A stretch of DNA of 64,000 bases from positions 306,814 to 370,813 of the forward strand of contig JAQGBZ010000029.1 in NCBI GenBank assembly GCA_034687125.1, written 5' to 3'. Shown one piece after another: positions 12,125-25,700 of the stretch. Each line of letters opens with the position of its first letter. The first letter of the stretch is position 1. This DNA is from Neelides folsomi (Eukaryota; Arthropoda; Collembola; Neelipleona; Neelidae). The position numbers were made by a program, and so were the translations under genes. The notes beneath the pieces were generated by a model. The model made no database searches and was not told the origin of the DNA. It saw nothing but the letters and a program-made list of their open reading frames with translations.

Positions 12125-13020
12125 TCCAAGAACTAAATAATTTTATAACGATAAATATAAATATTTATAATTTTGATAAATCGAATAATTACTCATATTA
12201 AATTAAAGAATTATCGTAATTATTGTAATTTATTGAAACTCACCAATTTAATATGCTTTGTAAAAAAATAATTTGATTCAATGAATTCAATCTGATCCTT
12301 CAGAATACTTATAATAAAGAGAATATATCAAATTATTAATTATAGGAGTGAAGTTACGTTAGTTAAACACCTTTGCTCTTTATTTTTGTAAAGAGATTCC
12401 AAATTACAAACATTAATTAAACATTTTCAGGCACGTGAAATTTGGAAGATGTTCTCAACAGAGCTTGGAATAGAGAGTAGTATGTTGAAAGTCTCAATTT
12501 CTTGAAGGTTCGATGTATCACAAGGTGCAGTGCATTTCAAGAAAATCATTCGAGATATTTTTAATATACCTACATGATAAATAAATATATAATACCAAAA
12601 TATGGTACACCCAAGACCTAATTTATATTTAACGTTACAGATATGTAGTAGATTTGTTAATAGGGTGGAGTCATAGACGTTTTAAAAACTGCTAGCTGTA
12701 CATGATATGAAATATGTCCTATCTTCAAGAACATAAAAAGAACACAAAATAAATGTTAAATAAAAAATGAAAAATAAATCTTTTATTTGAATATGAATGA
12801 TTTTATTCTTTTGTATCGTTATTTCGTTATACATAAAATATAAAACTTTATAAATTAACTAGAAATGAAATCGAAAACATACATTAACATTAAGTTAAAC
12901 ATTTTATGTTCGATAGATATCTCACTACAAAAACTTTCGATGTTCTATTTTATTATACCTTACTTTAAAAATGAACTAGAATAAAAAAGAGTTATTCAAT
13001 TAAGTAACGACGATTATAAT
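12125..13020. other. AT-rich spacer between PTCD1 and the C7orf50 homologue
   Basis: No gene is seen. It holds the C7orf50 promoter region near its right-to-left start and the PTCD1 3' UTR. A minus-strand AATAAA (plus TTTATT at 12948-12953) lies about 68 bases past the PTCD1 stop. Confidence 0.5.
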
Positions 13021-15497
13021 TTATGGATCGGCTGATTCCTGTTGATTACGCTTTGGGTATCTCTTTCTGTAATCACTTTCCCAGGGGTCTTTAGATTCTT
13101 CCTTTAATGTTAGTTCCTTCCTCCATGAATCATATCTCATGATGAACTTTTGCCAATCTTCAAAGAATTCTTTGTTTTCCATTGCTTTCTCCAATCTCGG
13201 AGGATCGATCCGTCTTCCCTTTTCCTGTAAAACACATACTCTTAGTTATTTAAGAAACTATATTGTTCATAATTTAATAATTTATTCCGGAAGAAATTAG
13301 TAGAATGCACGTAAATATTTAGTGTAATTACTTTGTTTAAAATGCCATTTCGAACTAGTGTTCGGTATTTATCAAGTTCAAATAGAAACTTTTCGTCAAT
13401 TATGATTTCGCGTCTTTTGGCCTCTTCCATTAATCTTAAAACGTAGAAATTGTTAAAACTATAAGCAGCCTGGAGAAGTAACATGCCGAATATTTGAATA
13501 TTTGGTCTAAGAATAAAAAAATCAATTTTATCTCAATAATCTTTAAATTAAATGATTGGTGATTTCGAAAAAAATTAAATCTTACACAAAATTTGCATCA
13601 TCCATATCTTTCAAAAAAGCCTGAGCAGAAGCCCAAGTTTTAGAACTAAACGCCAATACTCCATATGTCATAATATTTGGACTCAAATGTTGCTTCGCCA
13701 TGAATTGTAAAACATCTTTTGCTTTCAAATAGTCAGAATTTGCCGAAAATCGTTTGATCATTAAGTTACAGAAGTGAATGTCAGGTTTTATTTTAAACTT
13801 TTCCATCAAAGTTATCAAATCCTGTAAAAATAAAAGGTTGTAAAGAAAATGATTATAACACCTATTCAATCATATTAAAAGAACATTGCCAATTATTATA
13901 TTATTTATGCTAATATATTTATATTTGTAATTACGTCAATTTGTTCTGGAGGAATCAACTGAAGAAATTCTGTTAAAGTAATTAAGTTTACTTTAACTTT
14001 ATCTTTCCTTGTTTCATTCAGAACTCCCATGATGCCTCCGATTGTCATAAACCTTATTAAATAATTTTTATTTTAATAGCTCATTTTAAATTAATCCTTA
14101 AATTGATTTGAGTAAATGCATGCATCATTGGATTAGGTACGCGAAACAGTGATTGTGTTTACCTGTTTTCACGACGAGCTAAAAAGTTGACTAAAACTTT
14201 CCTCTCGTGTAAATCAATTTCACTCTTTGTAATTAAAGTTAAAGAAGTTGAAATTGAATTACTAGTGTTGTCAATTTCATGAATAAACTTTGGTGTAGGA
14301 TCTTCGTAGTTGTTGAACTTTAGTTGGAACTGTTGAGTTGGTTTAACGTCATCAAATTTATACGAGCATTCTCGAATTGTTCGAAGAAGAAGATTATAAT
14401 TGTAAACCTTTGCTCTAATATTTAGTTCTCGCATTTTAGACCAAGTTTTGATAGCCAAGAAGAATCCATTTTCTTTGTTGCTTATGCAAGCTTGAAGGAG
14501 AAAACTAAATGTTTCATCTGTAGGTTGTATCTCTTGATTGACCATTTCATCCACACAAGCAAATGCTTTTTCTGTTTTCCCGAATCTTCCCAACGCTTAA
14601 AACATAAATTAATTTAAGAATCATTAATTATTGTTTTATTGTCAAAATTATGCAAATAAACAGAAATCGGTGGAAAATAAACGATAAGTAATATGGATAT
14701 TGTTAGAGTTTGCTACCTTTCATTAGCGCATGATAATGAATTAAATTCATTGGAACTCCCCTTTGTTTCATAGTGAACCTTAGTTTTTCCATTCGCTTTA
14801 AATTAATTTCATTCCAAGGAGAATTTGCACAAACGTTGAACAAGCTGGTATAAGTGCTTTCTTTTGGTTCAATTTGACGACTTCTCATTTCTTTGAATAG
14901 TTTAAATGCCACGTTACAATGGCCATATTGTGCACAGGCGGAAATCATAATGTTGTAAAGATGTTTGAAATCACTTTTATTATAAACAAATCCTTCCCGT
15001 TTAATTGCATCTGTAAAGGTGTCAAGGGCTTTTGGTAGCTGGAAAAAAAGAAAAAGAGAATATTTTATATCGTTTGATACCTTCAAATTGAATTCTAAAC
15101 TTAATGGTATAATGTAAAGATTTATAATATTATGTATAAACTTATTATCAATTACATTTTTTTCTTCATTGAGAATTTTCTTAATTTCTTTTCTTAACGT
15201 CCAGACATTTCTTGAGATTCCTTCTGGGATTTCGACAACATCATCTTCTTCCTCAACTTCATTGGCTCTAAAATCTCGAATTTGACTTGAAGTAGCAAAA
15301 TCACTTCTCGTCCCTGGAAATTCAATACTCCACTTCCTTTGTCCTTTTGGAGTCTCTACCACTGAATCTTCACTTTCAGTTTTAAATTCACGAATATCTT
15401 CGGTTTTTGTTGAGTAGCAAAACTTTGGAGAGTTAAACAATCGATTTTGTTTAACATGGTATAAACGAAAAAGGTAACGATTAAATATCTTATTCAT
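13021..15497 (-). CDS. PTCD1: PTCD1, mitochondrial pentatricopeptide-repeat protein
   Basis: Seven exons on the minus strand: 15497-15156, 15038-14717, 14595-14163, 14052-13935, 13821-13586, 13506-13332 and 13224-13021. They total 610 codons including stop, and phases agree at every junction. The N-terminus (MNKIFNRYLFRLYHVKQNR) is a basic, acid-free mitochondrial presequence. PPR helices follow, with AFKLFKEMRSRQIEPKESTY, then YTSLFNVCANSPW, which is diagnostic of PTCD1 (human YTALFNVCAESPW). Next come ETFSFLLQACISNKENGF and a C-terminal FFEDWQKFIMRYDSW that matches the family end. In mammals PTCD1 acts in the mitochondrial matrix on leucine tRNA precursors and 16S rRNA/large-subunit assembly. 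The protein is somewhat shorter than human PTCD1 (about 700 aa). The exon 5 donor is the second of two overlapping GT sites; only that one keeps frame. Confidence 0.9.
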
Positions 15498-18400
15498 TTT
15501 ATAGTTTTAATTAAAAATTATGCTATATAACTGTTTTTAATGTATCATTAATGATTTAATAATGAAAACAGTGAAAACATTTCACTGAAAAGTTGAAAAC
15601 TGAAAAAGTAAAAGAAGCAGAGCCGCAATATGAATGAAGCGGGATTCATCGCGTAAGGTAGAAATGGCTACAGAAAGTCTCACAAAACTTTTAAATATTT
15701 AACCATTATTATTAAATAATAATTTAAAGAGCATACCAATAAAAATTGCATAATTCGTGTTTTCTTATCAAGATAAAATGGTACGAGTAAATCGTTGATG
15801 AAATAAATATATTATTTTTAAATTGTTTAAACTTTATTGGTATATTTCTCTCATTGGATTACATCCATTTAGATTTAATATTTTAATATGCTAATTTAAT
15901 GATATTTATATTGAATGAGTATTGCTTAAAATTTAAAAGTGGTTAAAAAATGTTTATTGATTGCATTGTATCTTGATGTGATTATATGGAATGTAAAATT
16001 TAAATTATAATCTCTCTTAAGGCTTACAAACAAACGAGCAAAACAAATTCTGTACAGATCTCCCGCTGACCCATCAATGAAATGCTCACTTTTTTACACG
16101 CGTATTCCACATATTCCACGTACCAGCATGCCCAAGTGGAGTATTGCCCATCTCATACATAAATAAATACGAATAACTCGTAAAGAATTATGCATGTATT
16201 TAATGATCATGCTCATGTGGTGAGAATTTTTCTCTAAACTCTGTCAGCCTCACAGTCTTAAATTATTTTCTTAGTGGATATGTTCACGTTGAGAGATTGT
16301 GCGTATTATTCTAATAAATATTAGACATTCATTGAGCCTGACACTTGTTTTTGCCAATATAAGCCTTTTCATAGTTTCATCAAGCTAATATTATAAGTGG
16401 ATGATTTCACATGTTTAAAATGTAAATACATACTTTAAACAATTTCCTTAATGCTCATCATTTCAATTTCATAAAACTCTTCATTGTACTCTTGAATGTA
16501 TTGAAACGTTGATTTGATGTGTAGGAGTATATCCTGTTTAGCTCCAGAGCATCTTCCACACCATAAATAGTGTGAAAAGCGTAACTTGTTACATCCATTG
16601 AAATTACGAAGAACCTAATTGGTAAATGAAACTGATCGTTACATTGTTCTTGAACCTTGTCTGTGATCAATGGGAGAGTGGCGAATGGTGAATATCCTTA
16701 TTAAACACTTAACTTGATAAAGAACATGCTAAAATCCATGTTCCCCGAGGTGGTCAATTTGCATAGAGCCTTATTTAGGAAATTGAGATATACTTTTATA
16801 TTAATCCAATGAACTTTTCTTGACATTAAAGGTGAAATCTTTTTGATTGAATTTTTCCTCACCAAAAATTCCAATTTATCGTGAAGGGAAAAGATTAGCC
16901 GAGCCAGAAAATTAAAATTTTCCATTGCCAATTTCACTTAAGGCAGTTTGGAAAGAATCAATTTCCTCGAATGTATGAGTTCCAGCATGAATATTGAATG
17001 TATGAAGTTTTGAGAGAAAAACAAATTGTGTTGGAACTGATATCTCCTCGGGTTGGAATTCGTTTATTTTGACTAGACCCATTCTCTGGTCTCATGGAGC
17101 AATTCAAGCGTCTTCCTTCTCCTTGAGGAAGAGGAGAAAGGAACTCAAGTGTTGTGAGCCTACGAATTCCCACTATTGTATTATCGAGCCCGTATTGTGC
17201 ACCGGCCCCATTGCATTGTGTTCCGCACCTGGTGAGGAATTTTTACTGCTCCCCTTGTGGCCGTATTGGAAAATTTCCTCACCTCATCTTGGCAAAGGGG
17301 GCCATTGGATGAAGGGGGTTATTGAATCGGAGTCTCCGACATTGATGCTCCCGCACAGATACCCAATAAAGGATGTGGGGGTGGATGATCCGGACTCGTT
17401 TGGAAGGAGAGGAAGTATGGCTCTAATCTCTTCTATTATCCCATCCCCACTTTCTCAATGAAAATGGAAATTTACGAGGAACGACGACTTTGGTCACACG
17501 GACCTCCTCGTTTGACAATGGACGCAAGGCAAACCATACAATTAAGGCCTTTACTCGTCCCTTGCTCGTTTCCTATAACTCATATCGGGAGGAAAGGGTT
17601 CGTTTTCCTCCTAACTACCCTTATAAGAAAATTATAGTGGGGATATTTCCCTCTCGCTTAAAAGGGATGTCGGTGGTCCTTAGGAGGTCCTTAGCTAACT
17701 ATGAGAGTAATGGAGTAATATAGTGAGGAGGAATTAATTTGTAAGTCATTCCTCACTCCAAGTGCGTCTTCGGAGGGCCGGTCCTGTGGAGCGACTCGAG
17801 TCCCCACATAAATCTCAGAGTGCAAGGAGCCTCGTCCTGAGTCACGGATCGTGAGAAAGGATGAGACAGTCCAGGAGGAGCCTCCCAACACATACCGCCT
17901 CATTTCCATACGAGGGAATCATGAGGGTGAGAGAGATTGAGATGGACAAAGCTCTGCTCCCGAGATAAATCTATTGATATATCAATCAAATCAATCAAAC
18001 CATTCTTCCACTCTTTCTCTTTTTTATCAAGGAGGGATTAAGAAGCCATAAGAATGAAAGTCTTAGCAGAGAAATCAATTCAGACACTCAGAGATGGAAA
18101 TAAAAATTCGAGAATGAATTGATCACTTATTTAACATCTAATAAACCTGATTTATCATCGTTAACTATCCCTTTTCATATTAGCTGCATACTTCTTATAC
18201 CATTAATAAAATTCCTTACTGTTTTTCCTATTCCCTACTGTTTTCCTATCATTGTTTAATGTATTCTGAACATTCTTTAAAAACATAAATATAGGGCTTA
18301 AAATATACAAATGAATGTCTGAGCTAATCGGTTTTTTATTATTTTATCTATTTAGAGCTTTAGCGCCTGCTATTGTAGTAAATAACCACGTTTAATCGTG

Positions 18401-19770
18401 GCCATTTAAATGCAACGAAGAATGGGCCCGCGATATGATAATCCAAATCAAATCTTTAATTGCACGCCTTTATGCTTCATTAGAGCAAAGATTAATTTAG
18501 ATATTTATCAATTTGCGTGAATGGAATGAATATTTTGGCCATTGGTAATTGTAGCAATGCCCTTAACGGTATTTCCAAATCGGAAATGATTAATGCTCAG
18601 GACTAATCCATTAGAGCTTATAAAGAATCTTTTAATATATTACATAATTTTATAATTGAGACGTAAAGTGAAAAATGATGAAGCTGAAAATATCAAAATG
18701 GGTATGTGGTGGAATTCAAGGTGAGATGAGCCCATTTTGAGTGGGCAATTGCTTCTTCATTATCTAATAGTTTCATCGCTCGGGGAGGTTGGAGGAGGAG
18801 ACTTGGAATTTACAATTGAGAAGGCAGTTTACGTAAAGAACAATGAGAGAGAAAAAGAATAATGTGGAAATGATGATTATCTGAAGAGAGAACACTTCAC
18901 TGATGATTTATTCAATATACCTTATTAAGAAAGATCAAATTGCTTGGGCTTTTGAATTTGAGTATTATTTCTTCCTCCCTGGCTTAAAAAGGATGATCTG
19001 AATCTTAAAGAACTCCCAAATTGCTAAATGAACCTCTATGAAAAGGGTCAACTTGGGAAGAGAAGCTTCTAACATTTAGACGCTTTTTACTCTCAAAGGT
19101 GTTCCCATTTCCCTTTACGAACAATTGTAAAAACATTTATTTAAATACATACTTATGTAAATTGGATATTATAGAGCCCGAGTATCAGACTGCGCGGTTC
19201 CTTTAGGTAAGTAGTTTAGGTTCTTTAAAGAAAAAGAATTCAAGCCATTTGATGCCTGTTGGTTCGGATGTTCGGAAATAGAGATCTGTCTGTAGTAAAT
19301 ATAAAGGTGAAGTTCCCTCTTTGCCTTTTTGACTACCCATGTTGTATCGAGTCGCCTTGGGCGAGTTAGACGTGTAAGAGGATTTCTTTGGGTTCCATAC
19401 ACTCGGCGCTCAGTCTCTCTCAATCCCTCAACCCTGGCACAGTCGTTCCTCCTCGCTCTTCCTCTCCGTCGACAAAACCATTAACAACTCCCTACCTGGC
19501 CCTTCTTCCAAATATAAAAGTATATTTGAACACTCCTTCCCCTCTTCATTGAGAAAAGTATAAAAATATCTCTCCTTCTTTTTCTGCAAAGTGGAGTGGA
19601 AAAGGGATTTGATTAAAAGTGAAAGCGCGTTTTCTCGTGTGACTCTCCAACGGTGAATCCCATTAAGCTCCTTCAAAGAAAAACAAACCTTTACGCGAAA
19701 TTTCATTTTTTTGAGGAAACTTCAATAATGTGAAATTACTTTCCTTACTCCTCCAATCGAATGTGTTGAA
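15498..19770. other. 4.3 kb upstream region of netrin, no supported gene
   Basis: Long frames such as 17069-17461 (plus) have no domain, no splice partners and overlap minus-strand frames, so they are left out. The left end contains the PTCD1 promoter and the right end the netrin promoter and 5' UTR. A motif-rich block lies at 18436-18610. Confidence 0.5.
18436..18610. promoter_or_regulatory. Candidate homeodomain-site cluster upstream of netrin
   Basis: About 1.2 kb before the netrin ATG there are two TAATCC sites (18439-18444 and 18604-18609; K50/Otx-type core) and one PBC-Hox type ATGATTAAT (18586-18594), plus further TAAT cores, in sequence that is less AT-simple than its flanks. Enhancer function is inference from motif content only. 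Confidence 0.3.
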
Positions 19771-22700
19771 ATGGTGTTTCAAATGGGGAAATTGAGCCAA
19801 ACCTTTGGTTTCCTTTCATTCATTATTTTCTTTACTGGTTGTTTGGCGGGGTCGTCGACGAGTTCTTCATTTTTGAAGAACTTTGGATTCCAACAACAGC
19901 AAGCAGCGCCGATTGATCCCTGCTATGAAGAAGTCTCTTCATCGGGTCAGTCAAGGGCTCGAAAATGTTTCCCGGACTTTGTAAATGCAGCGTTTGGGAA
20001 GGATATCGAGGCGTCCCACAGCTGTGGAGCCAAGATCTCTACAAGGATGTGTTTTCTCTCTGATGGAACGGGTGTCGGAGTTCTTCCGTCTCTGAGCCCC
20101 AAGTTCCCCGGTTTCGAATCTCAGGCCCCGAGCAAGGTTTCTAAACCACAACATCAACCACACCAGCCGGAAAACAGCAACCAGATTCAAGAGACGAGTG
20201 ACAAGTTCGATTCGCTCATTCCATCATCATCAGGGCCGTCGTCAATGGAAGATAACAACAAATTCTTTGGAGACTCGGATTTCTTTGAAGCTGTGAAAGA
20301 TGGGCCTGCCACCGTTGCCCCGATCCGGGAAGGACGACGAGGACGAGGGCGGAAAGGAAAAGGGCGGAAAACAAGGAGCGTCCTCGACACTTGTTCCTTG
20401 TGTGATGGAAATGACAGCCGAAGGGCCCACCCTCCGACTTTCCTCACGGACCTCAACAATCCCAACAATCTCACTTGCTGGAAATCTGACCCCTTCGCTG
20501 TGGACTCGGAAAACGTGAGCTTGACGCTCTCGCTTGGGAAAAAGTACGAGCTGACCTACGTGAGCCTTCAGTTCTGCGGAGGGGCAAAACCAGACTCCCT
20601 GGCCATGTACAAGAGCATGGACTTTGGGCGTAGCTGGCAACCCTTCCAGTTCTACTCCTCTCAATGCAAGAAGATGTATGGGAAGCCGAACAGGTAGTGA
20701 CAGGAGCCATTCCTCTCGATCCCCTTATTCATCTCCCCCTCAATCCAATTATTATTTTATTAACAAAATGAGTTCCCCACTTTTCTCCCAATCCCATTCC
20801 CCACCACTTTCCCTCGCTCATCTTTAGACTTTGAGACGCGGCTCAATTCCCCTCCTGAGATCCAAGAGACTTCAATCGGCCTCTGAACCAGCTCCCTCAA
20901 GATAAATACATTTATTGCCAGATCAAACATTCATTAACCAATAGTTTTCCTCCATGAATTCTTTATTGAACCGGAATAAAAGCGATAGTTAAAGGGTCCC
21001 TATCCAATTTCCAAATTCCTTCAACTTTTATTATTTACGACTTCCCAACTTGGTAGTTAACCTCAGCCTATACCTTATACCTCATTTCGAGCCTTTCATA
21101 AAGAAGGGTGACATACCTTCAAATATTGAGGATCTAACAAAGAGATATAAAGTCATACAGGTAGCAGCTTACATTTGTCAATACCAACTCCTAATACAAA
21201 ATTTACCGTATAAATACATAGCGTAATATTTATGTGTAGGGCATGTAGAGAGGTTTACATCATGATAATTGTTTGGAAATTTTACAATAGGGTCAGAAGG
21301 ACAGAGGTTCTGGAGGAAATTGTAAAATTTAAAAGCAACAAGATTATGAAATTCGTTTCTTGTCGATTGAAATTGTTGATACATAGAACCTGAGGATCGA
21401 AACCATCCCTGTTTGTGCCTCCACCGCCTACGCTTTAAGACAAATGTCTAAATTGTTAATTCCACTCTTCGCTCTCATAGGCTCAATGTTTCAATAATGT
21501 TTGATTTATGAAATATGTTTATGATCCTGACAAATTCCTTCCCTCTCGACCTCGAGGCTCTCTGCCTTCTTTCCTTAAATTAAATCTTAATTTAATTTAC
21601 GGAGGAACAAACGTTAACATCAATATTTGAACAATGTGGATCAAAACTAAAAGCTAATAGCAATAATAAAAGGCAGAACGAGACTGATGGTCCAAATTTG
21701 TTTATTATCTCACGAACCATCCAAATTTTACATTTATTGTACGACATTCAATATGATTTGTTGGATTTGGACAGAGTCCAAATGATTGAATGGGAAAAAT
21801 ATTACATGTTGGAAGTTGCTCTGTCTATATTGAATCTGTTTTCAAAAGGGCCACAATCACCAGGGCCAATGAACAGGAAGCATTATGCACGGACAGCCAT
21901 ATCAACAGAGATTCCGCAATGGGTCCACGAATCGCATTCAGTACACTCGAAGGGCGACCAAGTGCCATCGACTTTGATAACAGCCCGATCCTTCAGGTGA
22001 GTTGAAGATAAAAAGACACCATGTTTTGTATGCTTTTAAGGAGGGAATTGTAGGGAAGAATTTTGTTTTACTTAGGATTGGGTCACAGCAACGGACATCA
22101 AAATAGTTTTCAACCGCTTGCTCCCGCCTGACACGGACGTAGAGGCCCTTGAACAAGAAATGCTGAGTCTTACGGCTTCATCTCCCAACCTCTCACCCGA
22201 AGATGAAGAAATCATTCGGTTCATACACAATGAGACGACAAACTCTGTGTTGGAAGAACAACGGCTAGACGAGAACCCTGCTGATTCTCTCTACCGCAAT
22301 GGATACCAGGTAAGGAAAACATTCTTTTAATCACGGCCCTCTCATTATCTCCCCAGGTAGGGAAAATTCCATCCATTCCCACTTAAACACACTTTTGTGC
22401 CCCATCCCTTTGTTTCTTCATATTTATGATGATGAATCCGCAAATCGTAATTTAAAATAGTTTCATGTGTAGCCAAAACAAAAAATTTACTTTCTAAATA
22501 TACTTATAAGCAGCTAAGAATATTTAACACAATGAAATTAGTTTTTTTTAATACGAGTACTCGTACTAACTAATTCCATACATAAGTAATACCTAGCCAT
22601 GTCCTTTTATTACTGTAGGTATGTGATCTTAGGCATTCTTAGCATTTTTATCTCAAAGGTATACATAATAAAACTAACGATAAATTCATCACAGGCATGT

Positions 22701-25700
22701 AAGTATTAATGTAGATCTTTTATTAATGGTTCATAATATGGGTTTAGAATGATCTGCCGGCTGATTAAAGATCTTGTGTAAAAATAAAATAGGGTTTTGT
22801 GATGACTGTTGTCTTAATTTGGTTTATGTATCTGGGATTAGTGGGCCGTTAATATTGAAGAGGATTTTTGTTCTAGAAAGGGTCGTTGGAGGTGTGAGGG
22901 GTATCGATTTCATTCGAAGGGGTTGCGTCGATTAACATGAAGAGTCAAGGAGGTAATAAAATAAGAAGTGTTAAGATAGTGGGAGGGATAGGGTTGCAAG
23001 GGAGACTCCGAGGCGCAGAGATGGGAGATTAGATTGATGGTCCATCACTGAGAATTCCTATTAGGCATCTCCATTAAAGTGTGAGTATTTGAGGATGGAA
23101 TGGGTTTCGAAATGGAATGTAATTTTCTCATTATGTAACTTGGGTTTGCGGGGGATCCTGAGTGGGCAAGCTCTCCGTTTTACCTCAGAGGGCTAAGGGA
23201 GTAAACCAATTTCAGGCTAATGAGGCCGACCCACAAATCAATGAAGACCCACCGTCTGCCTCGGCCCTAATCAACTCGGCCGCGGCGGGCCTCCGGACCT
23301 TCTATTCCGTCGCTGACTTCGCTGTGGGGGGACGATGCAAGTGCAATGGCCACGCGTCAAAATGCATCACCAACAAGTACGCCCAGTTCCCAACCGCAGA
23401 TAAGAAGATGAGGGTCGCCCGACGGCGGTCACCACACACTCACGGTCATTTTTTTCCAGAGAAGGGGATCTTGTCTGCGACTGTCGCCACAACACTGCCG
23501 GGCGAGACTGTGAGAGGTGCAAGCCGTTTTATCTGGACCGACCCTGGGGCCGAGCCACGTCTCGAGATTCCCACGAATGCAAAGGTAGGATCATAAGGAA
23601 TTGAGCCGTCTCAGCACCCATGGGGAAACTTGGAATGAGGAATTGGCGAATAGGCCAAGAAAGTGTGAACATTCTGGTCCTTCTTCGCATTTAGAATTGA
23701 GATTAATGCATCTGTCCGTGTTCTTGTCTCGTCACCTCATTCGGAACTAGCTCATTTGATTGTGGGGCCTCTGCCTCCCGCATTAGCAGACGCATACAAA
23801 CGAGATGTTTAACTAGCTGAGGTTGCAAAGGGGAAGACGTTCCTTCCCACAGCCATAAAAATATCATTTTGCTTCACTTGCCACAAATTTTGTCATCGGC
23901 TGATGAGAAGGGCGTTCGAAACACGTGGATAAACAAGAGTCGTTTCTCTTCCACTTTGATCACTTTTCCTCCTCCTTCAGACGCCACGCTGGGAATCTTC
24001 GTCCAAATGTCCCCATGCTCAGACATTAAATCCATAGGATTGCTGTCGCTTTTTTCGTAGCCCAATCAGGTCCAGGGAGTGGAAGCCAAGTCCGAACAGC
24101 TCTTTCGCCGCCTACACGGTTTTCCTCCATTTCAAAGAGTCAGTTCCAGTTCCTCGAGTCCCGTTGATTGACATTCAATGTGAAAAATGAGAAAAGAGTG
24201 GAAGAGACGAGAAGAGAGATTCCTAATTGACTCCCCGTATTGACGGAGAAAACAAAGACAAATGTTCGGTCATTCCTGAATCCGGATTTTAAATGCCTGA
24301 GGGACCAATTCGGCTCAGCTCCAGTCCCAATACCATCCCTCAACGATGGATGGAGGATCATTAACATTGGCTTCTAAATGGATTTATAGAGAAACTCCCT
24401 TCAAATCTCATTTCATGGAGTTTCTTCAAAACTCCCCTTTCCACTTCCCACTGATTCATTGTCACTCCAAGTCCAACTACATGGATCAGATATATTCAAA
24501 ACTCATTCATTCCCCAATACTACTGAATACGTTCTAAAGATTATTTTGAATATTCACTAGTTCACGCTGCATGATGAATGTTAATGAGCACAATTAGATT
24601 AGCTGAACCAATCATTTAATTATAGTATACATGAACATGTATCATATCACTTCATTCGAATTTTTGAGCAAAATTACATAGTAGCACGTTTTGGAAAAAG
24701 CATTCGAGAAAGTATTGTAAAAGGAATAAATTTCCATCATGGGATCTCTCATACTTTGTGATAGAAAGCTCAATCTGGTCGATGAGGTTGAACCCTCAAC
24801 GGAATACGAAACTTTAAAACAAAATGTAAAATGTTATTGTACCCGAATTTGTTTCAAAAATGAGAGAAAATCTACGCTCGAGCGATCCTACTGATTGCTT
24901 TTTCTCTCCGATTTAACAGTTAACCTTCTGAAGCTGTTTAATAAAGCTTTGGCTCCATCCTTTTCCTTCAACCATACACTCAATCAAACGTTCCCCTTCT
25001 CACAATGTCACTTTGTCAAAGACGACCGACTGACCAGAAATACGGACGAGTGAATCGCCCTCACATCATGGACATTACAGCCCCATTGTTGATTTCTTCA
25101 TTAACTCAAGTAAATCTCTATTTGTTTTTACGCACGACTGCAATTTCTACTTCTGTTTAATTTTTTGGTTCAATTATCTTGTCAGAAAAATTACGAGACC
25201 TTAAATTAACTTCCAATACTCATTGGCCCCAAATACATAATACAAATCCAGGTATAATATAGTTATTTATATGTATGGCTTATTGTTTGTTGAACATGTG
25301 AGGATAATTTATATTAATGTAACATAGAGTATTGATGATAAATTTCAATAGTAAATAAACTATTGAAGATGAAGAACAATTGATTTCTATTAGGGTCTCA
25401 GTATCATGAGAAGAATTGTACACACGCAGTGTGTCCAAATATATTTACAGTTTGAGCTGTACATTGTCAACATTGTACAATGTCGGAGCGGACGTAATAA
25501 ATGCAGATGTTTAATCAATTTCCCTAAGGTTGGACTTTCGGATCAGAAGTTGAATAGGGATGACAAATAGGTGGTTGGGTGAGTTTGGACAAAGGCAGCC
25601 TTCCTTGTGCCTCTTCCCCTGCTATTAGTAAATATTCCCTTCGGTTCCCCTTCAAGCCATCTTTTTTCATGGATCGGGATTTCTGGCTCCTCTCAAATCC

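Noticed and set aside
11625-12140. 171-codon plus-strand frame rich in Phe and Ser
   Set aside because: Antisense of the lysine-rich C7orf50 homologue; the Phe/Leu richness is the complement of AAG/AAA codons.
17069-17461. 130-codon plus-strand frame upstream of netrin
   Set aside because: No recognisable motif, no splice links, and it lies in a region with equal open frames on the minus strand.
20187-20664. Minus-strand frames of 95-140 codons opposite netrin exon 1
   Set aside because: Antisense shadows of the strongly supported netrin coding exon.
25430-25500. Short inverted words around CATTGTACAATG as a transposon end
   Set aside because: Only brief palindromes; no paired terminal repeat or target duplication could be found.
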